Assembly (NCBI GenBank): GCA_017539105.1
Contig: JAFYHQ010000041.1
Coordinates: 1 to 48,561, forward strand
Direction: 5' to 3'
Length of the DNA stretch: 48,561 nt
DNA from: Erysipelotrichaceae bacterium
GTDB lineage: Bacteria; Bacillota_I; Bacilli_A; Erysipelotrichales; Erysipelotrichaceae
This document shows, piece after piece, positions 1 to 8,424 of this stretch (position 1 is the stretch's first letter; each line of letters starts with the position of its first letter). The notes beneath the pieces were generated by a model, which was not told the origin of the DNA, searched no databases, and worked only from the letters and a program-made list of their open reading frames with translations. The position numbers and the translations under genes are program-made.

Positions 1-2
1 CT

Positions 3-524
3 TCTTTTGATGATCTGTATCTCAGGAAAGAAGGAAACGAGATTTCCTACACTGTCCGGGAGGAAAAGACGGATGTCATTACCGGAACCGACGGGGAAGG
101 AACTTATGCCATCGAAATCAGCGGTGATGCCGGAAAAGGCTATACCGTTACCAATAAACATACGCCGCCTGTCAAGTACTATAAGATCACTTATAAACTC
201 AATGGCGGAACTTATAAAGGCAGCGGTGACGATGTTGTTGAAACCTATAAAGAAGGCACAGTCATTTCCATTCACGAGGCGCCAGTCAGAGGCGGCTATC
301 AGTTCCTTTACTGGAAAGGTTCCGAATATCAGCCGGGTGACCAGTATACCGTCATGGAAGATCACGTTTTTGTGGCGCAGTGGCAGAAAGATGATATCCC
401 TCCTGGGGATATACCGGACACGGGTGATCCTACCCGTTTGACTCTCTGGCTGTCTATGATGCTTGGCTCAGGAATTGGGATCGCCTTGCTGATAGCGGAC
501 CGCAAGAAGCGTCTGAATTACTGA
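3..524 (+). CDS. Surface protein C-terminus, InlB-type repeat and IPDTG sorting signal (5' partial)
   Basis: Open reading frame that enters from the left edge without a start codon and ends at TGA 522-524. The visible 173 residues begin with what looks like the end of a Cna-B-like beta domain. One InlB/Listeria-Bacteroides-type repeat follows, starting YKITYKLNGG and ending VFVAQWQ. The C-terminus has the order expected of a sortase substrate: IPDTG, a hydrophobic segment (about LTLWLSMMLGSGIGIALLIA) and the basic tail DRKKR. It is therefore probably displayed on the cell wall. A class B sortase starts 80 bases downstream and may be its dedicated anchoring enzyme; that is inference from position. 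The N-terminal part and true function lie outside the window. Confidence 0.85.
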   Translation, partial: SFDDLYLRKEGNEISYTVREEKTDVITGTDGEGTYAIEISGDAGKGYTVTNKHTPPVKYYKITYKLNGGTYKGSGDDVVETYKEGTVISIHEAPVRGGYQFLYWKGSEYQPGDQYTVMEDHVFVAQWQKDDIPPGDIPDTGDPTRLTLWLSMMLGSGIGIALLIADRKKRLNY

Positions 525-604
525 TATCGATAGATTTTGCAGCAACAGGACGGGAGGATTCCCGTCCTTATCTTGATACGTTCGTCATGTAGACAGGAGG
601 AAAA

Positions 605-1384
605 ATGAAAGGTGATTCGAAAACGAATCAATGGAAATTCAGGTATCTGCTTGCTGTGTTGCTTGCAGTGTTTCTTTTTTCATCTTTCATGGCGGCCAGA
701 GAGGTCCTGGGTTCGATCAAGGAACAGAATGCCTTCGCTGAGCTTTCACAGATCGTTTCTGATGCTTCCGGACCGCAAGAGCAGCAGTCGCATGCCGATC
801 CGGAGACAAAAATGCTTCCTCAATATATCGAACTACATGAAATGAATCAGGAATTCTTTGGCTGGATATCAGTCGAAGGGACTGAAATCGATTATCCGGT
901 CATGTATTCCCCGGAAAGACCAAATTATTATTTGCATCGCGCTTTCGATGGCTCGTATTCGTTCAGCGGGGTTCCTTTCGTCGATAGCCATTGTCCTTAT
1001 GATGGAAACTATTACCTTATCTATGGCCATCACATGAAAAACAGAACCATGTTCGGGCAACTGACAGATTATACAAATCATGAGTTTTATAAGGAACATC
1101 AGCTGATCCGTTTCGATACGCTTTTCGAACAACGCGAATATGTCGTTATGTCCGTCTTCATGACCAGCGTCGATCCCGAGACTAAGGAGAGCTTCTTGTT
1201 CTATCAGCAGACAGAACTGACTGATGCTGATACATTCGATGCTTTCGTGAAACGAGTCAAAGAGTTTTCCTTTTATGACTGTGGCATCGATGCGGTGTAT
1301 GGCGATGAACTGATCGCTCTTTCTACCTGCAGCGATCATGAATCCGATGGACGTTTTGTCGTTGTAGCGAAACGGATACGATGA
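605..1384 (+). CDS. Class B sortase
   Basis: Membrane-anchored cysteine transpeptidase of 259 residues that joins surface proteins to cell wall or pilus subunits. Residues about 13-33 form one N-terminal membrane segment. The sortase triad is visible: His142 in YGHHM, Cys242 in LSTCSDH and Arg250 in DGRFVV. The spacing and the YGHHM and LSTC motifs fit class B rather than class A. The start ATG follows AGGAGG (about 596-601) at a short distance. The preceding gene encodes an IPDTG-tailed protein, so the two likely form a substrate-enzyme pair. Two other sortase substrates in the window end in VPKTG; whether this enzyme also serves them cannot be told. No other sortase is seen here. Confidence 0.93.
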   Translation: MKGDSKTNQWKFRYLLAVLLAVFLFSSFMAAREVLGSIKEQNAFAELSQIVSDASGPQEQQSHADPETKMLPQYIELHEMNQEFFGWISVEGTEIDYPVMYSPERPNYYLHRAFDGSYSFSGVPFVDSHCPYDGNYYLIYGHHMKNRTMFGQLTDYTNHEFYKEHQLIRFDTLFEQREYVVMSVFMTSVDPETKESFLFYQQTELTDADTFDAFVKRVKEFSFYDCGIDAVYGDELIALSTCSDHESDGRFVVVAKRIR

Positions 1385-1471
1385 TATATCCGTATCTTGT
1401 GTCGCTTTCTGACACCGGATTCGTTCATCTTTGATGTGCTGTGGTGATCCTAAAACAGCCCCATAATGATA

Positions 1472-1590
1472 TGTACCCCCTAAACTGGACAAACCAGTAA
1501 AAGGGGTTTATAAATGAAATATTGTTGTACTATCAAGAAAGCAGACGCTTTAGAAGGTAAAAGTGGACGCAGGTGTTTTTATAAGCAGAC
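1472..1590 (+). mobile_element. Possible IS3-type left-end remnant
   Basis: The bases from 1472 (TGTACCCCCTAAACTGGACA) resemble the terminal repeat of Gram-positive IS3-family elements. About 42 bases inward, ATG 1514 opens a short frame (MKYCCTIKKADAL...) with the size and position expected of an orfA start, but it ends after 44 codons at 1648. No transposase domain, right end or target duplication was found nearby, so at most this is a stub. The identification is from remembered end sequences and is tentative. Confidence 0.35.
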
Positions 1591-2067
1591 AATGGGTACA
1601 ATATATTCTGCTGGCATGTCAGCGGAGTTCCAGAGTACAGAAAACTGAATCTGTTCCTGAATCAACTGACGAAGATCTATGACTACGGCCTGGTTATGCT
1701 TTTCTATAACTACGTCAGGCGCATGCTTGATTTCAAAGGAAAACTTGCAGCATGGCTGAACAAAAGCATCTTTATCATGATCGCGCCTTTCATCATCATG
1801 ACTATGGCTAACACCTTCGTCCCGATCAATTTCCTTGTCGATGAAGATGGCTTCTTTCAGATGCTTCCTCTGTATCATCTTGTCGACATCTACATGATCA
1901 TCGTTGCACCCTTGACGCTGTTGCTGGTCATCAGATGCGACGCATCGCTGAAACAGAAATATGTCGCTTTCTCCTTTATCAGCACCCCGATCCTTCACTA
2001 TGCGGTCACCAGGGGAGCACATGGCTACGCCACAAGTATGTCTGTCTCAACGATTGAGTGGGAGTAA
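1585..2067 (+). pseudogene. Remnant of a polytopic membrane protein
   Basis: The frame is open from 1585, directly after a stop codon, to TAA 2065-2067. It encodes about 160 residues with at least two strongly hydrophobic segments (around IFIMIAPFIIM and IYMIIVAPLTLLLVI) and no start preceded by a convincing ribosome binding site; the first ATG is at 1696, inside conserved-looking sequence. The layout suggests the C-terminal part of a transporter or permease whose front was lost where the IS-like stub now lies. A germinant-receptor-type permease is one loose possibility, but I do not recognise the family. Confidence 0.4.
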
Positions 2068-2074
2068 AAAACAC

Positions 2075-2103
2075 AAATCTTGGGGTAATATCCAAGATTT
2101 TTT
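2075..2103 (+). terminator. Intrinsic terminator
   Basis: Nine-base inverted repeat AAATCTTGG / CCAAGATTT (2075-2083 and 2092-2100) with an eight-base loop, followed by a run of T to 2103. It lies just after the membrane-protein remnant, so the transcription unit has kept its end although the gene has decayed. Confidence 0.75.
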
Positions 2104-2184
2104 AAAGATCCGCATATTATCTGGCAATCTTAACAATCAATTTCTGTTGTGCAAAAAAATATATAGCAGAAAGGACGTAGGTTT

Positions 2185-2625
2185 ATGTTGAAGTTTGTAC
2201 TTGTTTTCCTGCTTGCAGCAGTAATAGAAGCGGTCCAAATGATGCTGATAAACAAGAATTATTTTGAAGGAGAGAAAGATCCGGAAGCACTTGAATATAT
2301 TGCACACAGGATCGATACGCCGAGTTTTGGTTATGTCCCCGGCAGATCGTCCTATGACGAGAAGCATGGCCGTCACGTCAGAGAATATAAGTACGAATGG
2401 GAATACCAAGGAAAAAAGCACACGCTCTGGGCCAGCGACAATCCTTCCTGTCGTTATGAACGTTATGTAGAAACACTGCCAGAGGACATCACGATCACGA
2501 TTCATAAGAAAACAGGCAAGTGCTATGTTCCAAAAAACGAAAAAGCAAGAGCAATTAAATACCTTCTCACTATGGCTGTTTCTTTAGTAATAAGTTACTT
2601 TATCGTCAGTCTTTTCATAAAATAA
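2185..2625 (+). CDS. Small two-TM membrane protein, possibly DUF3592-like
   Basis: A 146-residue protein with a hydrophobic N-terminal helix (residues about 2-20) and another at the C-terminus (about 125-144), flanking a polar domain of about 100 residues. The middle has the pattern YxYEWEYQGKKHT followed later by a DITITIHKKTGKCYVP strand, which recalls DUF3592-type proteins, where a short beta domain sits between two membrane helices. That similarity is from pattern only. The start ATG has AAAGGA upstream. The gene stands alone between two terminators, and its role is unknown. Confidence 0.7.
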   Translation: MLKFVLVFLLAAVIEAVQMMLINKNYFEGEKDPEALEYIAHRIDTPSFGYVPGRSSYDEKHGRHVREYKYEWEYQGKKHTLWASDNPSCRYERYVETLPEDITITIHKKTGKCYVPKNEKARAIKYLLTMAVSLVISYFIVSLFIK

Positions 2626-2627
2626 AT

Positions 2628-2747
2628 GACGCCATCTTCTTCCTGAGTGCCATCCCAGAGTTTATATCAGAATTCCATACGAACACAGATAACAAGAGCG
2701 TCCGTGAGCTTGTCGAAGAAATAAAGAGTCAGATCGATGCTGTGTAA
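2628..2747 (+). pseudogene. Short protein-tail remnant
   Basis: A 39-residue open stretch (DAIFFLSAIPEF ... VEEIKSQIDAV, then TAA) without a start codon, beginning right after the preceding gene. Its composition is protein-like and it is followed by a terminator at 2778, so it may be the tail of a lost gene. No family was recognised. It is the only coding-like content of the 332 bases between the flanking genes. Confidence 0.25.
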
Positions 2748-2777
2748 GTACGATCATGGGAATAATTACCAAAACAA

Positions 2778-2804
2778 GAAAGCCCTTAAAATAAGGGCTT
2801 TTTT
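2778..2804 (+). terminator. Intrinsic terminator
   Basis: AAGCCCTTA (2780-2788) pairs with TAAGGGCTT (2792-2800) around a three-base loop, and T continues to 2804. Confidence 0.85.
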
Positions 2805-2957
2805 GATGGTTTAGATTTACTTGAGTAAAATTTGAATAGAAGCATTACAAAAAGGTAAAATATAAACGACCATAAGAATTATCTTGAATACAACGATTTT
2901 ATATTTGACTTATCTTTTCAACAGGATCCTGGTCACTCTTAGAAAGCGAGTTTGAAT

Positions 2958-4475
2958 ATGAAACACAGAAAAAATATCATACCGGTCATCCTGACGATCC
3001 TTCTTTGCCTTGCAGGATGTGAAAAGAAAGAAGATGAAACGGTTCTGACTTTAAGTCAGATCCCTGCTGTTTATCTGAACATCGATCCCGAAGAATTCCA
3101 GAAGATCAACGACAGCGAAAATCATGAATACTATTCCTATTCCGGCACCATTTCCATTACGGTGCCTGAAAACTATCATACTGAATACAGCAACGACGTA
3201 TTGCAAGGAACCGATATACTGGAACTTGAATACATTCGCGGCAGAGGCAACGGGACCTGGGGAGCCGATAAGAAACCGTTTGCCATCAAACTCAAAGACA
3301 AGGCAGACCTTCTTGGAATGGGTGAAAACAAACATTGGGTCCTGCTGGCAAACAGATACGACGAAACGCTATTAAGAAACCGGCTGGTCTCCTATATCTC
3401 TCAGCAGCTGGGTATGGAATTCACGCCGGGCTGCATCAATGTCGATCTCTTCGTCAATGATGAATTCTATGGAAATTACTCGCTGGCAGAACGCGTCAGG
3501 ATAGGCGAGTCCAGAGTTGCGATCGATGAACTAAAAAGCGAAGACATCAGTGAACCGGAGATCACAGGCGGTTATCTTCTGCGCATGCATCCAAGTGACG
3601 ATGAAGCATCGGAAAACATCATCTCGACGCAGCTGTTATCCTTTGCCTGTGCAGACCCGGAGTTTACTGAAGGGGAAAAAGGCAACGAACAGCAGTATTC
3701 CTATATCTCCGCTTTCTTACAAGATACAGAAGACGCAATCTATGGGGATGACTTCAAAAACGAGAAAGGCATTTCCGTTGAAGAATACATCGATCTTAGA
3801 TCTTTGGCTGATTACTGGTGGATACAGGAATTCACCGTCAACTATGATGCCTTCAAGACAGATTCAACCTACCTTTACAAGAAAAGAGAAGGCAAGCTCT
3901 GCTTCGGTCCTGTCTGGGACTTCGATTTGACCTTTGACGGAGGCGTGGCCAATACAGACCGTTTCAGCAACTCTTCGATGCCCTGGCAGGAATACCTTCG
4001 GGCCTATCATCCGGAATATCAGCAGATCCTCCTGGAAGAATGGCAGAAATTCGATCAGATCCTTGAAGAAATCATAAAGGATGGCGGTATCCTTGATCGG
4101 TTTTCTGAAGAAATCTCTGCATCCAGAGCTGCCGATCATGACAGATGGTCACTGATCGACGAAGAAGGCAACACCTTCGATTATGATCCTGAAGAAAAGA
4201 CTGCCGATATGAAAAACTGGATCATAGAAAGACGTGCCTGGATCAACGGACATCTTGATGAACTGTTTGATGTCTATTACCGCTTGAACTTCTATGTCGG
4301 TGATGAACTTCTGACTTTCGAAGATGTCCTTCGTCATAGACCGTTGATCGATTATCCTGAAGCTCCTTCAATAGAAGGAAAGACCTTCGTTGGCTGGAAA
4401 GACATGGATGGACAGCTCTATGAAGAATATTCTTTATTTGATAAAGATACCGATCTCTATGCGAGTTATGAATAG
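2958..4475 (+). CDS. CotH kinase family lipoprotein
   Basis: Secreted lipoprotein of about 505 residues. The signal peptide ends in the lipobox LAGC with Cys21. The body matches the CotH family, atypical protein kinases first known from spore coats: a GNGTWG segment, KPFAIKLKDK with the candidate nucleotide-binding lysines, LLANRYDETLLRNRL, and the late motif FGPVWDFDLTFDG with acidic metal-binding residues. The last 60 residues (FYVGDELLTF ... LYASYE) look like one InlB-type repeat. I chose ATG 2958 over TTG 2952 because AGAAAG lies better placed for it. Surface CotH proteins are common in gut Bacillota, many of them not linked to spores, so this is no proof of sporulation. The target protein is unknown. 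Confidence 0.85.
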   Translation: MKHRKNIIPVILTILLCLAGCEKKEDETVLTLSQIPAVYLNIDPEEFQKINDSENHEYYSYSGTISITVPENYHTEYSNDVLQGTDILELEYIRGRGNGTWGADKKPFAIKLKDKADLLGMGENKHWVLLANRYDETLLRNRLVSYISQQLGMEFTPGCINVDLFVNDEFYGNYSLAERVRIGESRVAIDELKSEDISEPEITGGYLLRMHPSDDEASENIISTQLLSFACADPEFTEGEKGNEQQYSYISAFLQDTEDAIYGDDFKNEKGISVEEYIDLRSLADYWWIQEFTVNYDAFKTDSTYLYKKREGKLCFGPVWDFDLTFDGGVANTDRFSNSSMPWQEYLRAYHPEYQQILLEEWQKFDQILEEIIKDGGILDRFSEEISASRAADHDRWSLIDEEGNTFDYDPEEKTADMKNWIIERRAWINGHLDELFDVYYRLNFYVGDELLTFEDVLRHRPLIDYPEAPSIEGKTFVGWKDMDGQLYEEYSLFDKDTDLYASYE

Positions 4476-4578
4476 ACGATCCGATCAGTTATCCGGGGAA
4501 TCGCTTTTTCATTATCAAGCAGTAAAACGACCGGTATAAAAAGTTTTGGTACAAAAAAAGAAAGATCAGGTGATCATT

Positions 4579-6402
4579 ATGAGGAAACCTTCACTTAAAA
4601 AGAGATTTCGTTACTGGCTGGATCTTAGAATGGCCAAAGGAACCGCCAGCATGGTCAAGTTGTTATTGATCATGGTTTTGACAGCGGTTATTTTCGTAAC
4701 GGTTTTAGTTATCACTTTTCATTTACAGAAAGAAAGCAAACCTGTAATTGCGATATTCTGGGATAATCTGAGATCTGCCATGTCTTCATCTTTCCCGTCT
4801 TCTGATTCCGGTTCGCTGTTATACATTGTTTTGTATACGCTGTTAGGTCTGACGGGCATGGTTTTCACCGGCATGCTTATAGGTATCTTCTCAAGCGCAA
4901 TGCGGGGAAAGGTCGTCGCTTTACAGGAAGATAATCCGGAAATAATCGAAAAAGGACACACGGTGATCCTGGGATTCAGAATCGGCGAGTATGCGCTATT
5001 AAATGAACTGATCAAATCGACCGAAGGCGCAAGAAGGACCATCGTCGTAGTTGAAGACATGAAAAGACAGGATATGGAACAGGCTATCAGAAATAATGTT
5101 AATGTACCCAGAAACATCCGTCTGATATCGATCAAAGCCGATACTACCAGTCCTAATGCTTTAACGTGCTGCGCAATATCCGACTGTTCGATGCTTGTCT
5201 TACATACCGGTGATAAAGGCAGAACGATCAAGACCTTATTAGCGATAGAAATATTATTAGCGAACAGCGAAAAGCGACCCGTTATCGTTGCCTCAGTTGA
5301 TTCCAGAGAAGAGATCTTCTCGAAAGAGATGCTGAAAGAACGCGGCACATCAATGCTTTATTCAGGCAATGTGATCGCCAGGATCATTGCGCATTCTGCA
5401 ACCCAGACGGGGATCTATGAAGCGTTGCTGGATATGATAGATTATGACAATTTTGAATTCTATTTTGAATCCGGAAAAGAACTTGCCGGCATACCGTTTG
5501 GCAAGGCGGTGCTTGCAGCCAAGAAAGCGATCATCGTAGGTATATATCGCAATGATAAAGCGATCATCAATCCTGATAAAAACGAGAGCATCCTGGAAGA
5601 TGATGTCTTGATCGTCTTTGAAGAAGAACCCGGAGATCTGATGATCGAAAACATCGACGATATAGTAATTCCTGAATCGAAACCGCTACAGGAACCGGAG
5701 CCGATCGAAGAAATAGCCATCTTTGGGATCAATCAATCCATACTGACCATTCTGAATGAATTGCCTGACAATATCAGACAGATAAAACTGATCGGCATAA
5801 ACAGTCATGATAAGGAAAGTTATATTCCGGAAGACCTGGAGCTTTCTTCAGAGCTGGTCTATGACTTCCGTAATACCAATAAAGACCCCATTCTGGCGGA
5901 TATGCTGAAAGACACCAGGCACTTATGCATCCTGGCGGATCATAAGAAAAAAGAAGAAGAAGCCGATACGGACACGATGATCAGGATCATCCGATTAAGA
6001 AACATTAAAAAACGTTTCAATTTAGATTTTACGATTACCGCAGAAATGCGTTGTGAAAACAACCGCAACCTGATAACCTCGAAAGAAAACGAAGACTTTG
6101 TGGTTGCCACCGATTTGTCTTCAATGATGCTGGCACAGATCACCAACGATATAAGAAGAACGGAAGTATTTACCGAACTGTTAAATGAAACCGGTTCAGA
6201 AGCTTATATGAAATCCATAAAAGATCTGGATCTGGCTGCTAAAAAATATACATACAGTGAGTTGCAAAGTTTCTTATATGCTTATGACTATATCTTGATC
6301 GGTATCAAAAAAGCCAATGAGAAATTCAAGGTATTAACGGATACGAATGACCTGATAGAATTAGATGAAAATGATTCATTGATAATTATCGGTGAAGAGT
6401 AA
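4579..6402 (+). CDS. CASTOR/POLLUX-type ion channel with RCK-like domains
   Basis: About 607 residues. Two N-terminal membrane segments (around VKLLLIMVLTAVIFVTVLVI and LLYIVLYTLLGLTGMVFTGMLIG) enclose a short pore-loop-like stretch rich in Ser and Phe. Two large Rossmann-type regulatory halves follow: HTVILGFRIGEYALLNEL opens the first, and IEEIAIFGINQSILTIL opens the second. This order fits bacterial relatives of plant CASTOR/POLLUX channels, in which the RCK-like halves form a ring that gates cation flow. The start ATG 4579 has AGGTGA five bases upstream; an upstream TTG at 4546 would add 11 residues but has no ribosome binding site. Ion selectivity (potassium or calcium) cannot be read from sequence. 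It appears to be a single-gene unit. Confidence 0.82.
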   Translation: MRKPSLKKRFRYWLDLRMAKGTASMVKLLLIMVLTAVIFVTVLVITFHLQKESKPVIAIFWDNLRSAMSSSFPSSDSGSLLYIVLYTLLGLTGMVFTGMLIGIFSSAMRGKVVALQEDNPEIIEKGHTVILGFRIGEYALLNELIKSTEGARRTIVVVEDMKRQDMEQAIRNNVNVPRNIRLISIKADTTSPNALTCCAISDCSMLVLHTGDKGRTIKTLLAIEILLANSEKRPVIVASVDSREEIFSKEMLKERGTSMLYSGNVIARIIAHSATQTGIYEALLDMIDYDNFEFYFESGKELAGIPFGKAVLAAKKAIIVGIYRNDKAIINPDKNESILEDDVLIVFEEEPGDLMIENIDDIVIPESKPLQEPEPIEEIAIFGINQSILTILNELPDNIRQIKLIGINSHDKESYIPEDLELSSELVYDFRNTNKDPILADMLKDTRHLCILADHKKKEEEADTDTMIRIIRLRNIKKRFNLDFTITAEMRCENNRNLITSKENEDFVVATDLSSMMLAQITNDIRRTEVFTELLNETGSEAYMKSIKDLDLAAKKYTYSELQSFLYAYDYILIGIKKANEKFKVLTDTNDLIELDENDSLIIIGEE

Positions 6403-6504
6403 GCGGTAATTATAAAACCGGAAACAAAAATCAGGAACCGATAAAAACTGCTAAAAACACAAAGGAATTCTGAACAGAAAAATCACTGATGGAAGGTATC
6501 GACA

Positions 6505-7527
6505 TTGACTGACATCCTTGAACAAGCGAAAAACCTCTATTCCTTGCAAGACTGCACCTTCACTACGGTATCCGGTCATGAAGGCGGACGGAACCGGATC
6601 ATGATCGTCAGCCGGAACGGGGAAAAACAATATGTTCTTCGCATCTCCACGCTTGGAGATCGAGGTGAAGAGGATTATCTTGCTGAGACAGAATTTGTCC
6701 GCTTTCTGGCTGAAAACGGTGCGCCTGTGGCGGATGTGGTCCCATCGGTTCAGGGCAAGCTGGTGGAATGCATAGAGGCAGATGATAAGATTGTATATGT
6801 CAGCCTGTTTGCTTACGCCAAAGGGATGCTGATTGCGGACAACGGTTACCGTTACAGGGAAAGTGCACCGCTGAGTGAATACTTCTATAACACCGGCAAG
6901 GCTCTTGGCGCGATCCACAGACTGTCCAAGATATATATGCCTGTTCATAACCGTCCCGACTACTTCGATAAATATAACATGACGCACCTGGATCGCCTGA
7001 TTCCGGACGAATACGATGAACTGAAAAAGGCCATCGCCGTACGTCTGGATGCGTTCCGTGCACTCCCGAAGAACAAAGACTGCTACGGCCTGGTTCATTT
7101 TGATTTCAGTGATGGCAACTGGCATATCGATACGTATACAGGCAAGATCACGGTGTTCGACTTTGACAATTGCATGAACTGCTGGTATATGTTCGATCTT
7201 GCCAACCTCTGGATCCACAACGAAGGCTGGACAAGGCAGGAAACCGACCCGACCAGGCGATTCGCATTGATGCAGCAGTGTTTCGATTATCAGTTGCAGG
7301 GCTACAGAACCGAAACGGATCTTCCGGAAGAGATGCTGGAAAAACTGCCGTTGTTTATCGATATGGTGCTGATCGAAAACATCGTGGACAAATTAAAATG
7401 TTGCGTACGGGAAGGAGAAACGCCGGACTGGGAAGATATCGAAGAAGCGGCGGAATGCCTGATCCATAAAACTCTATGCGTCTCCACGATCGGTTGGGAA
7501 CAGACAAGAAACGATCAAAATGCTTAA
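6505..7527 (+). CDS. Phosphotransferase of the APH/choline-kinase-like fold
   Basis: A 340-residue cytosolic kinase. The N-lobe carries YVLRIST with the ATP-binding lysine position changed to arginine-rich sequence. The C-lobe has the catalytic loop GLVHFDFSDGNWH (Brenner-type HxDxxxxN) and the metal-binding IxVFDFDNC. This arrangement fits the aminoglycoside phosphotransferase superfamily, which also includes homoserine, choline and protein-type kinases; the real substrate is unknown and antibiotic resistance should not be assumed. The start is TTG 6505, supported by GGAAGG at 6491-6496; the next Met is at residue 33, inside the conserved lobe. It lies between the channel gene and the PTS operon without obvious coupling to either. 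Confidence 0.85.
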   Translation: MTDILEQAKNLYSLQDCTFTTVSGHEGGRNRIMIVSRNGEKQYVLRISTLGDRGEEDYLAETEFVRFLAENGAPVADVVPSVQGKLVECIEADDKIVYVSLFAYAKGMLIADNGYRYRESAPLSEYFYNTGKALGAIHRLSKIYMPVHNRPDYFDKYNMTHLDRLIPDEYDELKKAIAVRLDAFRALPKNKDCYGLVHFDFSDGNWHIDTYTGKITVFDFDNCMNCWYMFDLANLWIHNEGWTRQETDPTRRFALMQQCFDYQLQGYRTETDLPEEMLEKLPLFIDMVLIENIVDKLKCCVREGETPDWEDIEEAAECLIHKTLCVSTIGWEQTRNDQNA

Positions 7528-7555
7528 ATAAAATCTTTTAAATAGTTTTGGATTC

Positions 7556-7584
7556 TGTTGAGAAAACTTCAGTTGTTGTATAAT
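7556..7584 (+). promoter_or_regulatory. SigA-type promoter of the PTS operon
   Basis: A perfect TATAAT at 7579-7584 follows TGTTGA (7556-7561, 17-base gap) or TTGAGA (7558-7563, 15-base gap). It lies inside the longest possible reading frame of the EIIA gene, which supports the later ATG at 7606 as the true start. Confidence 0.6.
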
Positions 7585-7605
7585 TATTTAAAGAAAGCGA
7601 TTCAA

Positions 7606-8046
7606 ATGGAAATCCTATCTCTTGATCACATTTTAACGGGAGTCAGAGCCGAAAACTGGCAACAGGCTGTAGAAGCTGCCGGACAGATCCTTGTGGATCA
7701 TGGCAGCATCACTCCTCAGTACATCGAAAACATGATTCAGGCTGTCTATGACATGGGTCCTTACATGGTCCTGATGCCGCATTTTGCGTTGGCTCATGCG
7801 GCTCCGTGCGACGCCGTTTTGCGAGACGACATGTCGCTGGTCATCCTGGAGGAACCGGTCGTTTTCGGAAGCCCGAATGATCCGGTCAAGGTGATCCTGT
7901 GTCTTGCGTGTATCGATAAGGAAAGTCATATGAATTCTCTGACAAGGGTAGCTGAGGCTTTGATGGATGAGACGGTATTTGATGCTTTGATGAAAGCTTC
8001 AACAGCAGAAGAAGCCTATGAGGCTCTTAACAGTTTTAGCATATAG
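7606..8046 (+). CDS. PTS EIIA component, ascorbate/mannitol/fructose type
   Basis: A 146-residue soluble phosphocarrier that passes phosphate from HPr to its EIIB. The typical PTS EIIA type-2 region is visible: GPYMVLMPHFALAHAAP, in which His64 is the expected phosphorylation site, with His59 nearby. Its length matches the family. ATG 7606 was chosen because a TATAAT promoter element lies at 7579-7584, which would make the longer TTG start at 7558 part of the promoter. EIIB and EIIC follow at 8101 and 8425 in the same direction, so the three genes form one operon ending at the terminator near 9750. The substrate is unknown because no catabolic gene accompanies the transporter. Confidence 0.9.
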   Translation: MEILSLDHILTGVRAENWQQAVEAAGQILVDHGSITPQYIENMIQAVYDMGPYMVLMPHFALAHAAPCDAVLRDDMSLVILEEPVVFGSPNDPVKVILCLACIDKESHMNSLTRVAEALMDETVFDALMKASTAEEAYEALNSFSI

Positions 8047-8100
8047 TCTTGATACAGTCGAAGACTGTTAAAGATAAGCGGCAAAAAGGGGGATAACTAT

Positions 8101-8397
8101 ATGGAAGAATTAACGATCCAGGCAGTATGCGGTTTCGGCTGCGGATCATCTCTGCTTCTTCGTATGAAGATCGATAAGGTCTTGAAAGAAGAGGGAATTA
8201 CTGCCAGAACATTCTGCGGCGATGTAGCAACAGCTGCCGCAACACCATGCGACGTGATCTTCTGCTCGGAAGAGATCGCGGACCGTCTGATCGACAGAGC
8301 CAAGGTCCCGGTGATCACCGTCGTAAATTTCAATAACCCTGACGAAGTGAAAGAAAAAGTCATGGGTTATATTCAGTCACTGGAAGACAAACAATAG
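8101..8397 (+). CDS. PTS EIIB component, ascorbate/galactitol type
   Basis: A 98-residue EIIB of the lactose/ascorbate/galactitol fold. The phospho-loop VCGFGCGSSLL near the N-terminus carries the expected active-site cysteine, Cys10, with a second cysteine at 14. The remainder has the alternating beta-alpha pattern of the family (CDVIFCSEEIADRL, VPVITVVNF). The start ATG has AGGGGGA upstream. It lies between EIIA and EIIC and would take phosphate from His64 of EIIA and hand it to the sugar in the EIIC channel. Confidence 0.93.
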   Translation: MEELTIQAVCGFGCGSSLLLRMKIDKVLKEEGITARTFCGDVATAAATPCDVIFCSEEIADRLIDRAKVPVITVVNFNNPDEVKEKVMGYIQSLEDKQ

Positions 8398-8424
8398 TAT
8401 TTCTTTTTGAAAGGAGATTAATCA

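Noticed and set aside
2958-4475. CotH protein as evidence of sporulation
   Set aside because: The protein is a lipoprotein with a surface-type repeat and no other spore gene was recognised with confidence in the window.
6505-7527. Aminoglycoside resistance
   Set aside because: The fold is shared by many metabolic kinases, and nothing points to an aminoglycoside substrate.
7558-7605. Longer EIIA start at TTG 7558
   Set aside because: The added codons contain a TATAAT promoter box and have no ribosome binding site before them.
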